Assembly: GCA_002328835.1 (NCBI GenBank)
Contig: DCWN01000025.1
Location: forward strand, 16,257-80,256
Source of the DNA: Acidobacteria bacterium UBA2161
GTDB taxonomy: Bacteria; Acidobacteriota; Vicinamibacteria; Vicinamibacterales; UBA823
Length of the DNA: 64,000 bases
Reading direction: 5' to 3'
How positions within the stretch are numbered: the stretch's first letter is position 1; every line of letters starts with the position of its first letter. A program made the position numbers and the translations under genes. This document shows positions 24,337 to 31,974 of this stretch, piece by piece. The notes beneath the pieces were generated by a model, which searched no databases, was not told where the DNA came from, and saw only the letters and a list, made by a program, of their open reading frames with translations.

Positions 24337-26085
24337 CTATCGCGCCAGTTCGGCGCTCCAACCGAGGACCACCCGGATCGCCCGGCTCGGCTCCGCGGGC
24401 TGCAGCATCAGGAACCGTCCGTCGGGGGCGACGTCGTAGTTGGCGAGGTGACTCCCGAGATCGACGTCGAACGGCCGTTCGAAGAGCCGGCGGGATGCGC
24501 CCAGTTCGAGCGTGCCGTCCGCGGTGGTGACGTCGACGACGAGCATTTCGTTGCCGCGCCGGTAGAAGAGCTGCCGCCCGTCGCGCGACCAGACTGGTTC
24601 TGAGCCGACGGCCGGCGACACGACGTCGCGGCGGCCGTCCGGCGGATACGGCTGGACGTACACCTGGTCGAACCCCGCGGCATCGGAGACGTAGGCGAGG
24701 GCGGCGCCGTCTGGCGCCCACGCCGGCGAGCGCTCGTCGGCCGCCGTTGCGGCGAGCGGTGTGCTCGAGCCGTCAGCCGCGCGCACGAGCACGTCACGCC
24801 CGGTCGGACCGACCTCGTAGTAGGCGAGTCGTCCGTCGCCGGTCCACGCCCCTGGGTTCTGAGGGATCGACGCGGTGATGAGCCGCCGGGCACCGTCGTC
24901 ACCGCCCTCGTGCATGCGCGGCGTGGTCAGGTAGATGTTCTGGGGACCCTCACGATTCGAGGCGAAGCTCAGACGGTCGTCACGCGTCCAGGCCGGCGAC
25001 CGGTTGTCGCTGCCGGCGGTCGAGAGGCGCGCGCGATCGCCGCCCGCCAAGGGGTCGAGCCACAGCTCGTGGCCGAGCAGACCGGCTCGGATGACGACCG
25101 CCGCCTGGTAGCCGTCGGGTGACAGGCGCGGTGTCCGGTGTCGGTCGGCTACGGGCTGGTCGGCCGTCGGCGTCGCACGGCCGGTGCGGTCGACCCAGAC
25201 CAGGACGTTGTCGGGCGATGGCGCCGGCAGATAGGCGAGCGCGCCGTCAGTCGACACGTCGAAGCGCGCGGCGCCCAGGCCCGAGACATCGGCGACCGAC
25301 GCGGCGATCCCTCCGAGTGCGACCGCCGGCGTGCCGGTGACATCCAGCGCGTCGATGTCGAACCCGACCGTGAGCAACTCCTCGCCGAGCACGTAGGCGA
25401 GTCGCCCCGGGGCGACGTACCGAGCCCGGCCGTTCATCGGAAAGAGCAGCCGCCAGTCGCCGCCGTCGCGATCGGGCGACCAGACGGCCATGCGCGTGTC
25501 ACGATCGCGCCGGGCCACGGCGAAGATGAGCCCGGCGCCGTCTGGCAGCGGCGACGGCCAGCCGTGCTCGACCTCGCCGCCCCGGACGTCCGGTGCGGTG
25601 AGCGGCGTCGGTTCGCCGCCGGCGGCGTCGACCCGCACGAGTCCCTGTCCTCGGAGCGGCGCGAAGACGATCGTTCCATCATCGAGCCAGGTTCCGCCGG
25701 CGCTGTCACTCGGCGCGTTGGTGACGACGGCGACGGTGCCATCGTCGAGCGAGACGCGACGGAGTTCATCGTCCGCGAAGAAGGCGATCGTTCGTCCGTC
25801 GGGAGAGAAGAAGGGACGCCGAGCCCCGTCGGTCTCCGGCAGGACAACGGCGCGAGCCAGCTCGAGCGGGCGGACGAACAGCTGAGGACGGCCGCCGCCG
25901 TAGGCGACGAACGCGAGGCTTCGTCCGTCGGGCGCGACCGCGACATCCGCGATCTGGTGATCGGCTGCCGTCGTCACGCTGAACCTGGCGATCGTGGGCG
26001 CCTCGGGCGCCGGCAACGGCCGGGCGAACCAGCCGACTACGGCGCCGAGGGCGATGCCGCCCGCGAGCCAGATCTCTCGTCGCAT
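24337..26085 (-). CDS. Membrane-anchored TolB/WD40-like beta-propeller protein
   Basis: 582 aa. ATG 26085 starts a single N-terminal helix (REIWLAGGIALGAVVGWFA), followed by repeated PD40/TolB-type blades: VAVAPDGRSLAFVAYG, PFFSPDGRTIAFFAD, WSPDRDGGD, PRLSPDGYQAAVVI, AWTRDDRLSFASNREG, AWAPDGAALAYVSDAAG, EPVWSRDGRQLFYRRG, and YDVAPDGRFLML at the end. In Acidobacteriota this propeller is commonly the extracytoplasmic half of Ser/Thr protein kinases, but here no kinase domain precedes it, so it stands alone. Likely a binding or sensor module. The divergent neighbour is a serine hydrolase. Confidence 0.82.
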   Translation of the reverse strand: MRREIWLAGGIALGAVVGWFARPLPAPEAPTIARFSVTTAADHQIADVAVAPDGRSLAFVAYGGGRPQLFVRPLELARAVVLPETDGARRPFFSPDGRTIAFFADDELRRVSLDDGTVAVVTNAPSDSAGGTWLDDGTIVFAPLRGQGLVRVDAAGGEPTPLTAPDVRGGEVEHGWPSPLPDGAGLIFAVARRDRDTRMAVWSPDRDGGDWRLLFPMNGRARYVAPGRLAYVLGEELLTVGFDIDALDVTGTPAVALGGIAASVADVSGLGAARFDVSTDGALAYLPAPSPDNVLVWVDRTGRATPTADQPVADRHRTPRLSPDGYQAAVVIRAGLLGHELWLDPLAGGDRARLSTAGSDNRSPAWTRDDRLSFASNREGPQNIYLTTPRMHEGGDDGARRLITASIPQNPGAWTGDGRLAYYEVGPTGRDVLVRAADGSSTPLAATAADERSPAWAPDGAALAYVSDAAGFDQVYVQPYPPDGRRDVVSPAVGSEPVWSRDGRQLFYRRGNEMLVVDVTTADGTLELGASRRLFERPFDVDLGSHLANYDVAPDGRFLMLQPAEPSRAIRVVLGWSAELAR

Positions 26086-26213
26086 CGTGTGAGTTCGTGT
26101 CGTTTGCGCCTCATATAAGGATACGCGGGCGACTCCACAGGGAACAGCGCCCTCGGGGCCGACTCGTGCGATCTGTGAGAAGATCCGGCTCCCGTCCACC
26201 TGAGGAGGATCAG

Positions 26214-27362
26214 ATGCAGATGTCCGCCCCGATTCGCCGGATAGCCTTGACGGTCTGCGCCGTGGTGTCGCTTCTGCGGGTGGCGCCGGTCGCCAGCGCC
26301 CAGGGCGACGCCGCGGCGATCGTCGCTTACCTCGAGCAGGTCCGGCATCAGACTGGCGCACCCGGCATTTCGGCCGCCGTCGCCGTCGATGGCGAGATCG
26401 TCTTCTCGGGCGGGGTCGGCTACGCCGAACTCGACAACCGGACGCCGGCGACCGGGGCGACGGTCTGGAACGTCGGCTCGGTGTCGAAGGTGATGGCGGC
26501 GGTGGCGGTCATGCAGCTCGTCGAGCAGGGGAAGGTCGGCCTCGACGACGAGATCCGAACCTACGTGCCGGCGTTTCCCGACAAGGGGACGCCGATCACG
26601 CTCCGCCAGATCCTGACGCACACGTCGGGTATCCGGCACTACCGCGACGGCGAGTTCGGCCCTCACGGCCTCCGCTCGATGCGGTTCTTCGACGACTTCG
26701 ACGAAGCGATCCAGCATTTCACCGAGGACTCGCTGCTGTACGAACCGGGCACCCTCTGGCTCTACTCGTCGCATGCCTACAACCTGCTCCAGGGCGTCGT
26801 CGAGCAGGCCTCGGGCCTCGGCTTCGAGGACTACATGCGCACCCATGTCTGGGAGCCGGCCGGGATGCTCGGCAGTTCGTTCGACGTGCCGACGCGTGTC
26901 GTCCATGGACGGGGGCGTGGCTACGTCCGCGACGCGGACGGGACGATCGTCAACAGCCGCTACGAGGACGTCAGCTACAAGTACGCCGGTGGCGGCATGT
27001 TGTCGACCGTGGCGGACTTGGTTCGGATGGGCGTGGCGATCAACGATGGGACACTCCTTGGTTTCGAGGCCGTCGCCGAGATGCACGCGCCGCAGATCGA
27101 TCCGGTGATGCAGTTCCGCGCCGACGGCGTGCCGCGGGAGTTGCCGTTCAGGCAGGCGCTCGGCTGGGATCTGTACACCGACGCGTCGGGTCGTCCCTAC
27201 ATCAGCAAGACCGGCACGGTTCGCGGCACCCGATCGGTCGTCGTCAACTACCCGGACCACGGCCTGGTCGTGGCCGTCCAGGCCAATATCGTACCGTTCG
27301 ACTCGCGCACCCGCGGGGTCGCGATCGCGCAGATGTTCCTCTCACCGGTCCACGCGCGGTAG
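26214..27362 (+). CDS. Serine hydrolase, class C beta-lactamase family (secreted)
   Basis: 382 aa. ATG 26214 follows GAGGAGG and starts a signal peptide (RIALTVCAVVSLLRVAPVAS). The catalytic SxxK is SVSK at residues 89-92; the Tyr motif lies in WLYSSHAYNLLQ, HTSG is present, and the third motif region reads ISKTGTVRGTRS. This fold covers esterases, D-aminopeptidases and DD-peptidases as well as beta-lactamases; the substrate is not predictable. A paralogue follows 10 bp later, suggesting tandem duplication and co-transcription. Confidence 0.9.
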   Translation: MQMSAPIRRIALTVCAVVSLLRVAPVASAQGDAAAIVAYLEQVRHQTGAPGISAAVAVDGEIVFSGGVGYAELDNRTPATGATVWNVGSVSKVMAAVAVMQLVEQGKVGLDDEIRTYVPAFPDKGTPITLRQILTHTSGIRHYRDGEFGPHGLRSMRFFDDFDEAIQHFTEDSLLYEPGTLWLYSSHAYNLLQGVVEQASGLGFEDYMRTHVWEPAGMLGSSFDVPTRVVHGRGRGYVRDADGTIVNSRYEDVSYKYAGGGMLSTVADLVRMGVAINDGTLLGFEAVAEMHAPQIDPVMQFRADGVPRELPFRQALGWDLYTDASGRPYISKTGTVRGTRSVVVNYPDHGLVVAVQANIVPFDSRTRGVAIAQMFLSPVHAR

Positions 27363-27372
27363 GATCGGCGCC

Positions 27373-28620
27373 GTGATCCTTCCGCTGCCCTCCGATCTCG
27401 GGAGGTGCGCTGTTGCCGCCGCGTGCCTGGCGGTGGCGTCCACCGCTTCCGCGCAGACCGTCCCCGATCAGGGCACCATCCTCGATACGCTGGGCGAGAT
27501 TCGTCGTGCGACCGGGGCGCCTGGCGTCACAGCGGCAGTCGCGGTCGACGGCGAGGTCATCTTCTCGGGCGGCGTCGGCTGGGCCGAACTGGAGAATCAG
27601 GCGCCCGCGGCCGGCGTGACGGTCCACAACGTCGCGTCGATTTCGAAGGCAATGACGGCGGTGGCGACTCTGCAGCTCGTCGAGCAGGAGGCGCTGGGTC
27701 TGGACGACCGGATACGGGAACATCTGCCCGCATTGTCCGAGAACGTTGACGCCGTGACGATTCGGCATCTGCTGACGCACACGGCGGGTCTGCGAAATAC
27801 CTACGCCTTGTCGAGTCGAACGGTCGACGGCCTCGTCGAGGCGATCGTCGCCGACGGCCCCCAGGGCCAGCTGTTCGCGCCGGGTGAGCTCTGGTCCTAT
27901 TCGTCCGCGGGGTTCAATCTTCTGCAGGCGGTGATCGAGTCTGTATCGGGCCTCGACTTCGAGGTCTACATGCAGACGCGGGTCTGGGAGCCGGCGGGGA
28001 TGCCTCGCTCCGCGCTCGACGTCCAGTCGCGGATCGTGCCGAGGCGGGGCCGGGGCTACGCGCGGGACGACGAGGGGAACCGGGTAAACGCCGCGTTTCA
28101 GGATCTTCCGTCGCTCTGGGCGGCTGGGGGGATGCTCTCGACGGCCGGCGATCTCGCGCGGCTGGGTGTGGCGATCAATGCCGGCGTGCTGCTTGAAGAC
28201 TCGACTGTGGCGCAGATGCACGAGGTGCGGATCGGTCCGGTGATGGAGTTCGTCGAGGGTGGGCCGCCGCGCGCGCGCGGCTTCAGCCAGGCGCTGGGCT
28301 GGCGGGTCGCCACCGACGCCGGTGGACGCACCTACATCAACCACTCCGGCGCAATCCGCGGAGTCGGCTCGATCCTCATCAACTATCCCGATGACGATCT
28401 GGTGATCGCCCTGATTGCCAACATCCAGCCGTTCGACACGCGCACCCACGGCGAGGCGCTGGCGCAGATCTTCTTTGACGATGATTCCGAACGGCGCGAG
28501 GGTGGACCTGACACAGACGCGAGCGTGGGTGTTGCGTTGGTCGATCCCTTCTTAGGGAGGCGGCCGCCTGGATTTTCGACTGCAGGGACGGACTTCGTGG
28601 ACGCTTGCTCGGTCGACTAG
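27373..28620 (+). CDS. Serine hydrolase, class C beta-lactamase family, with MITE-derived C-terminus
   Basis: 415 aa from GTG 27373. Signal peptide at residues 1-28. SISK at 89-92, HTAG, LWSYSSAGFNLLQ, and INHSGAIRGVGS are the family motifs, collinear with the upstream paralogue (SxxK at identical positions). The paralogue ends at residue 382; here homology stops at about the same place, and the last ~33 residues are encoded by MITE copy B (28519-28700). The native end was therefore replaced by element sequence. The enzyme core looks intact. Confidence 0.88.
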   Translation: MILPLPSDLGRCAVAAACLAVASTASAQTVPDQGTILDTLGEIRRATGAPGVTAAVAVDGEVIFSGGVGWAELENQAPAAGVTVHNVASISKAMTAVATLQLVEQEALGLDDRIREHLPALSENVDAVTIRHLLTHTAGLRNTYALSSRTVDGLVEAIVADGPQGQLFAPGELWSYSSAGFNLLQAVIESVSGLDFEVYMQTRVWEPAGMPRSALDVQSRIVPRRGRGYARDDEGNRVNAAFQDLPSLWAAGGMLSTAGDLARLGVAINAGVLLEDSTVAQMHEVRIGPVMEFVEGGPPRARGFSQALGWRVATDAGGRTYINHSGAIRGVGSILINYPDDDLVIALIANIQPFDTRTHGEALAQIFFDDDSERREGGPDTDASVGVALVDPFLGRRPPGFSTAGTDFVDACSVD

Positions 28621-28700
28621 TGGCTCACCCCTGGGAACACACTGGCTGGTCTGTTCGACGGCCGCCGACGGGATCGACCGCGCAATGCCCACGTTCGCGC
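28519..28700. mobile_element. MITE-like element, copy B
   Basis: A 182-bp element with the same imperfect inverted ends as copy A. The left arm is GCGAGCGTGGGTGTTGCGTTGGTCGATCCC up to GGCGGCCGCC; the right arm read on the other strand is GCGCGAACGTGGGCATTGCG followed by GTCGATCCC and GGCGGCCG. Both copies also share GTGGCTCAC in the middle. Its left end supplies the end and stop codon of the serine hydrolase gene; its right end lies 17 bp from the stop of the minus-strand ACT gene. Confidence 0.7.
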
Positions 28701-28717
28701 CGTAGAAGGGCGTCGCC

Positions 28718-29374
28718 CTAGTACTTGCGGTTCTGCTGTCTGAGGATGTCGAACTGCGCCGTGTCGGCGACGGCCATCACCGCCATCACCCCGGCCTGCA
28801 CCGGGTCGGTCACAACCAGGTCGGCCGCGTCGGGGACGCCGCCCGCCATGTTGAGCGAGATGACGATGAGGCCCTGACGGCGGACGTCCTCGACCGCTGC
28901 CGTGATCTCGCCGCCCATGATCGCACCGGCCAGGACCAGCAGATGGACGCGCGGCAACTGGACGACTGCGCGCACCGCGCCACTGATCGATTCTTCGCCT
29001 ACGAGCGGAATCGTGTCGACCGAGATCCGCTCGCCCCGGATGTTGTGGCGGTCGGCCTCGGAAATGGCCCCGAGCGCGACCTGGCCCACCTGCGCGCCGC
29101 CGCCGATGATGATGATGCGCTTCCCGTAGATCGCGCCCGACGACGACTTCGATTCGACCGCGCTGGCGACCGGCAGGGCCGTGAGATCGGCAAGGAGCGC
29201 GTCAGCGCTCCCCTCCAGCGTGAACTCCACCGACAGGCGGCGCACCGCCGGCGCGTGCGACACCACTTCGAGCGACGTCACGTTCGCGCCGTGGTCGGCC
29301 AGCACCTTCGAGACCTGGTGTAGCGAGCCGGGCTCGTCCGCGACGTTCAGGACGAGCGCATGTTCATCCGCCAT
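28718..29374 (-). CDS. ACT domain protein (DUF5612-like), probable amino-acid regulator
   Basis: 218 aa, cytoplasmic. Residues 1-80 form an ACT domain: EHALVLNVADEPGSLHQVSKVLADHGANVTSLEVVS and RRLSVEFTLEGS. The rest is a separate alpha/beta domain with KRIIIIGGGAQVGQVALGAI, a nucleotide-binding-like Gly-rich loop, then LLVLAGAIMGGEITAAVEDV and QGLIVISLNMAGGVPDAAD. This ACT plus C-terminal arrangement resembles DUF5612 proteins known chiefly from methanogens. ACT domains sense amino acids. No catalytic residues are evident, so a regulatory role is inferred. MITE copy B lies just downstream. Confidence 0.72.
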   Translation of the reverse strand: MADEHALVLNVADEPGSLHQVSKVLADHGANVTSLEVVSHAPAVRRLSVEFTLEGSADALLADLTALPVASAVESKSSSGAIYGKRIIIIGGGAQVGQVALGAISEADRHNIRGERISVDTIPLVGEESISGAVRAVVQLPRVHLLVLAGAIMGGEITAAVEDVRRQGLIVISLNMAGGVPDAADLVVTDPVQAGVMAVMAVADTAQFDILRQQNRKY

Positions 29375-29400
29375 GAATGGATTCTATCGCCTCCGACCGA

Positions 29401-31413
29401 TCAGCGCGTGGCCCAGTCGTAGTGGGCGGCCGCCCGTTCGATGACCTCGGGCAGGTCGCTTGCCAGCAGATAGCGCTCGGCCACCAGCGCCAGCGCGGCT
29501 GCGGTGATCCGGCCGAGATAGTCGTGCTTGTCGCGGTAGCGCTCGTCGATCGACCGCCGGTCGTCACCGATCCGCTCACGCTCGGCCCGCGTGCGGGCCA
29601 GCGGAAAGTACGACCCGATCTCACTCGACAGCCGATCCGGTGCGCCGATGCCAGGATCCCGGTAGTTCCAGCCGGTCTGGGTGGCCAGCGGCACCTCGAT
29701 CTCCGGCATCCGGATCCCGGCGCGGTCGTTGCCAGCCTCGTCGACTGCCGGCACGCGCTGCACGAACGGCTCGCCGATGCCCGGCGGCTCCCGCGAGACG
29801 ATGCCCGACGCCCAGTCGGGGCCGTAGTCGAGCCGGAGTGCCGTCAGCGGCGCGCGCGGCAATGCGTTCGTCGGACCCGCCGGCCAGCCCGCGTTGGGGG
29901 GCGCCGTCAGCGTGCCGTCGGCTAGCCGCGGGTACCGGCTCGCGGGCGGCTCGTGCTCGTCGGCGACCCAGGCGTCCATGGCGTCGAACAGCGCGCGGAT
30001 CACCGGCGCGTACACGAGCGTGTTCATCGACGCCTGGCCCAGGAACGTCGCATTCGGGTTCGGCGCCGGCGGAAAACGTCCGATGATGTGCGGCGCCGAC
30101 GAGAGCATGTAGATCCGGCTCGTCGCGGGCGGCGCGATGTCGCGGGCGCCGGTCGGGTCGGTGTGCACCAGCGACCCGGCGCGGTTGAAGTACTCGGAGT
30201 TGGTCAGGACGTGGAAGAACTTGGGCACCGTGCCGCTTGCCTCGGCGCGGCGGAGCAGGCCGTCGCGCGCGCCCGTCACCGGGTCGGTGAGCGTCGCATC
30301 GGTGAACGGGAACATGTCGACCGGGAAGAGAAAGTTGTAGTGCTGCAACGCATCGCGGGAGGCCTGGGCGAATCGATGGTTGAACGATCCGCGGCCGCCG
30401 CCGCCGACTTGAGCGATGATGCCGTCGAAGACCTGTCGTCCCGATTCATCCTGGTTGAACCCCTGGTAGACGAAGTGACGGAGGAAGCGGCCGGTCTGCG
30501 AGACGCCCCACGCGAGTGCGTGATCGATGCCCGGCAGCGGATTGTCGGGGCTCTCGGAATACTTGAAGAAGCTGACGATGTCGCGCGTGCCGGCCAGCCC
30601 GGTGCCGACGACGCGCGGCCCCTCACTCAGATAGACGACGTCGTAGATGCGGCCGGGTTCGAACCCGCCCTCAAGTTCGACCGTGACCGTGCCCAAGTCG
30701 GTGAACCGCCACCGATCGCGCGGCACCACCTCGGGTGGGTCGGTCGGCAGCGTCTTGACTAGCATCACGTGCTCGTCACTCGAGGGGTCGACGACCGGAT
30801 AGGCGCGATGGCCCCGATCGGCCAGGCGCGCCGTCGCGCCGACGGGGCCGACGAAGTTGCCTCGCACGAGACCGGCGATCGGTTCGCCGGCGTTCGTCGC
30901 GGTCGGCATCGACATTCGCATCCGTCCGTCGGGGACATCCCACTGCCAGCCCAGCCAGAGCAACGAGAACCCGCGGTGCATCAGCGCGCCGTCGCCGAAC
31001 TCCTCGGCGGTCGTCGGATCGGCCGAGTTGCTCGCCTGCTGGAACGTGCGAAGGATCCGCTTGCTGCCCCGGTTGCCGGCCTCGTAGAAGAGCCGGCCGT
31101 TGCCGCGGTTCGGGTCAAGCGGCTTGAGGAGATAGAAGTCGGCGCTGAACTCGACTTCGCCGCGAGCGTTCCGTGGTGCCAGCGCGAGGTCGACGACGAT
31201 CTCGTTCTGGGGCCGGTCGGGATCGAGCGCGAAGTGGGCCGTGCCGACGAGCCTCTCGAATGGGCCGGCGAGGCCGAACGGCCGCCCGTCGAGGACGACT
31301 TCACGGCGTTCGACCTCGAGGCGGACCAGGCGGGCTTCGGCAGGCCCGGTGACGGCCAGACACGCCGCGACCGCGAGCCACGTGTTAACGATCAGGAAGC
31401 GGGGAAGGGTCAT
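29401..31413 (-). CDS. Large secreted alpha/beta hydrolase-domain protein
   Basis: 670 aa. Signal peptide (FLIVNTWLAVAACLAVTGPA). An N-terminal beta region carries LFYEAGNRGSKRIL, and the nucleophile elbow is HALAWGVSQTGRFLRHFVY (G-x-S-x-T-G) near residue 310; DYGPDW and other conserved aromatic stretches lie towards the C-terminus. It matches the large family of uncharacterised 'alpha/beta hydrolase domain' proteins of 500-700 aa found in Acidobacteriota and Proteobacteria. Probably an esterase acting outside the cytoplasm; substrate unknown. Confidence 0.8.
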   Translation of the reverse strand: MTLPRFLIVNTWLAVAACLAVTGPAEARLVRLEVERREVVLDGRPFGLAGPFERLVGTAHFALDPDRPQNEIVVDLALAPRNARGEVEFSADFYLLKPLDPNRGNGRLFYEAGNRGSKRILRTFQQASNSADPTTAEEFGDGALMHRGFSLLWLGWQWDVPDGRMRMSMPTATNAGEPIAGLVRGNFVGPVGATARLADRGHRAYPVVDPSSDEHVMLVKTLPTDPPEVVPRDRWRFTDLGTVTVELEGGFEPGRIYDVVYLSEGPRVVGTGLAGTRDIVSFFKYSESPDNPLPGIDHALAWGVSQTGRFLRHFVYQGFNQDESGRQVFDGIIAQVGGGGRGSFNHRFAQASRDALQHYNFLFPVDMFPFTDATLTDPVTGARDGLLRRAEASGTVPKFFHVLTNSEYFNRAGSLVHTDPTGARDIAPPATSRIYMLSSAPHIIGRFPPAPNPNATFLGQASMNTLVYAPVIRALFDAMDAWVADEHEPPASRYPRLADGTLTAPPNAGWPAGPTNALPRAPLTALRLDYGPDWASGIVSREPPGIGEPFVQRVPAVDEAGNDRAGIRMPEIEVPLATQTGWNYRDPGIGAPDRLSSEIGSYFPLARTRAERERIGDDRRSIDERYRDKHDYLGRITAAALALVAERYLLASDLPEVIERAAAHYDWATR

Positions 31414-31659
31414 CTCGTCACCTCGGTGTTCGGATCCTATATCCGGTTGCCGGTTTCAGGGTCTGAGATTCGGCGGTGGGGCGCTCGGCGTGCGACGCCG
31501 CAGAATGGCTCGAGAGAAATGCCAATGGTGAGCGCCTCGGCAGAAACGCGCGGTCGCAGTGCCCGCAGATGGTCGAGGTGACGATGCCCTGGCGCAGCGT
31601 CGAGAGGAGTGTCGCGACTAGCGGCGGCTCGGCTGGGTCGAGAAACAGGATCTTCGCTA

Positions 31660-31790
31660 CGGTCGTCGGCCGCAGCCTGACATTGAACGGCGAGGGGTTC
31701 ACCGTCGTCGGCGTGCTTTCCGACGACTATCAGGCGGTGACCGGATGGGGGCCCGCGCCATCGCGGTATGTGCCGGTGGGCCGTCCATCG
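31660..31790 (+). pseudogene. ADOP/MacB permease fragment
   Basis: About 43 codons read VVGRSLTLNGEGFTVVGVLS followed by DDYQAVTGWG and YVPVG, which is the 'G(R)xLxLNGxxFTVVGVLPxxF' segment of the periplasmic domain of MacB/ADOP permeases. Nothing on either side continues the gene. It is a short scar, abruptly replaced near 31790 by transposase-like sequence on the other strand. The stretch 31414-31659 holds no recognisable gene. Confidence 0.6.
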
Positions 31791-31956
31791 CCGACTCTGA
31801 GGTTGGGCGCATGTTGTCGCGCGCGGCGCAGCACGATCAGCTGCTGTTCGAGCAGGAGATTCTCAGCGATGACGGCTCGCACGCCGCCGGGTCTACAGAG
31901 CTTCGCGGCCGTGATGGCAAGGCGAAGCAGGGCGAGCAGGCGCGCCCGGAGTGGAC
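31785..31956 (-). pseudogene. Transposase/integrase N-terminal fragment
   Basis: On the minus strand, about 57 codons read LRARLLALLRLAITAAKLCR, then RAVIAENLLLEQQLIVLRRA and RQHAPNLRVGDG. The pattern 'RAVxAENLLLxQQLIVLxR..RAPNLxxxD' is the N-terminus of rve-type integrase-core transposases. The catalytic core is absent, and the fragment stops beside the permease scar. It marks an old insertion and deletion between the hydrolase and M14 genes. Confidence 0.65.
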
Positions 31957-31974
31957 CGTCCGCGGCGCCCGACC

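Noticed and set aside
26214..28620. Beta-lactam resistance determinants
   Set aside because: The class C fold is shared by many esterases and peptidases; motif details and length do not single out AmpC, so resistance is not claimed.
31418..31702. Minus-strand frame with CGHCDRAF, hinting at a zinc ribbon
   Set aside because: Only one Cys pair is present, the rest has no matching fold, and the region is a decayed scar.
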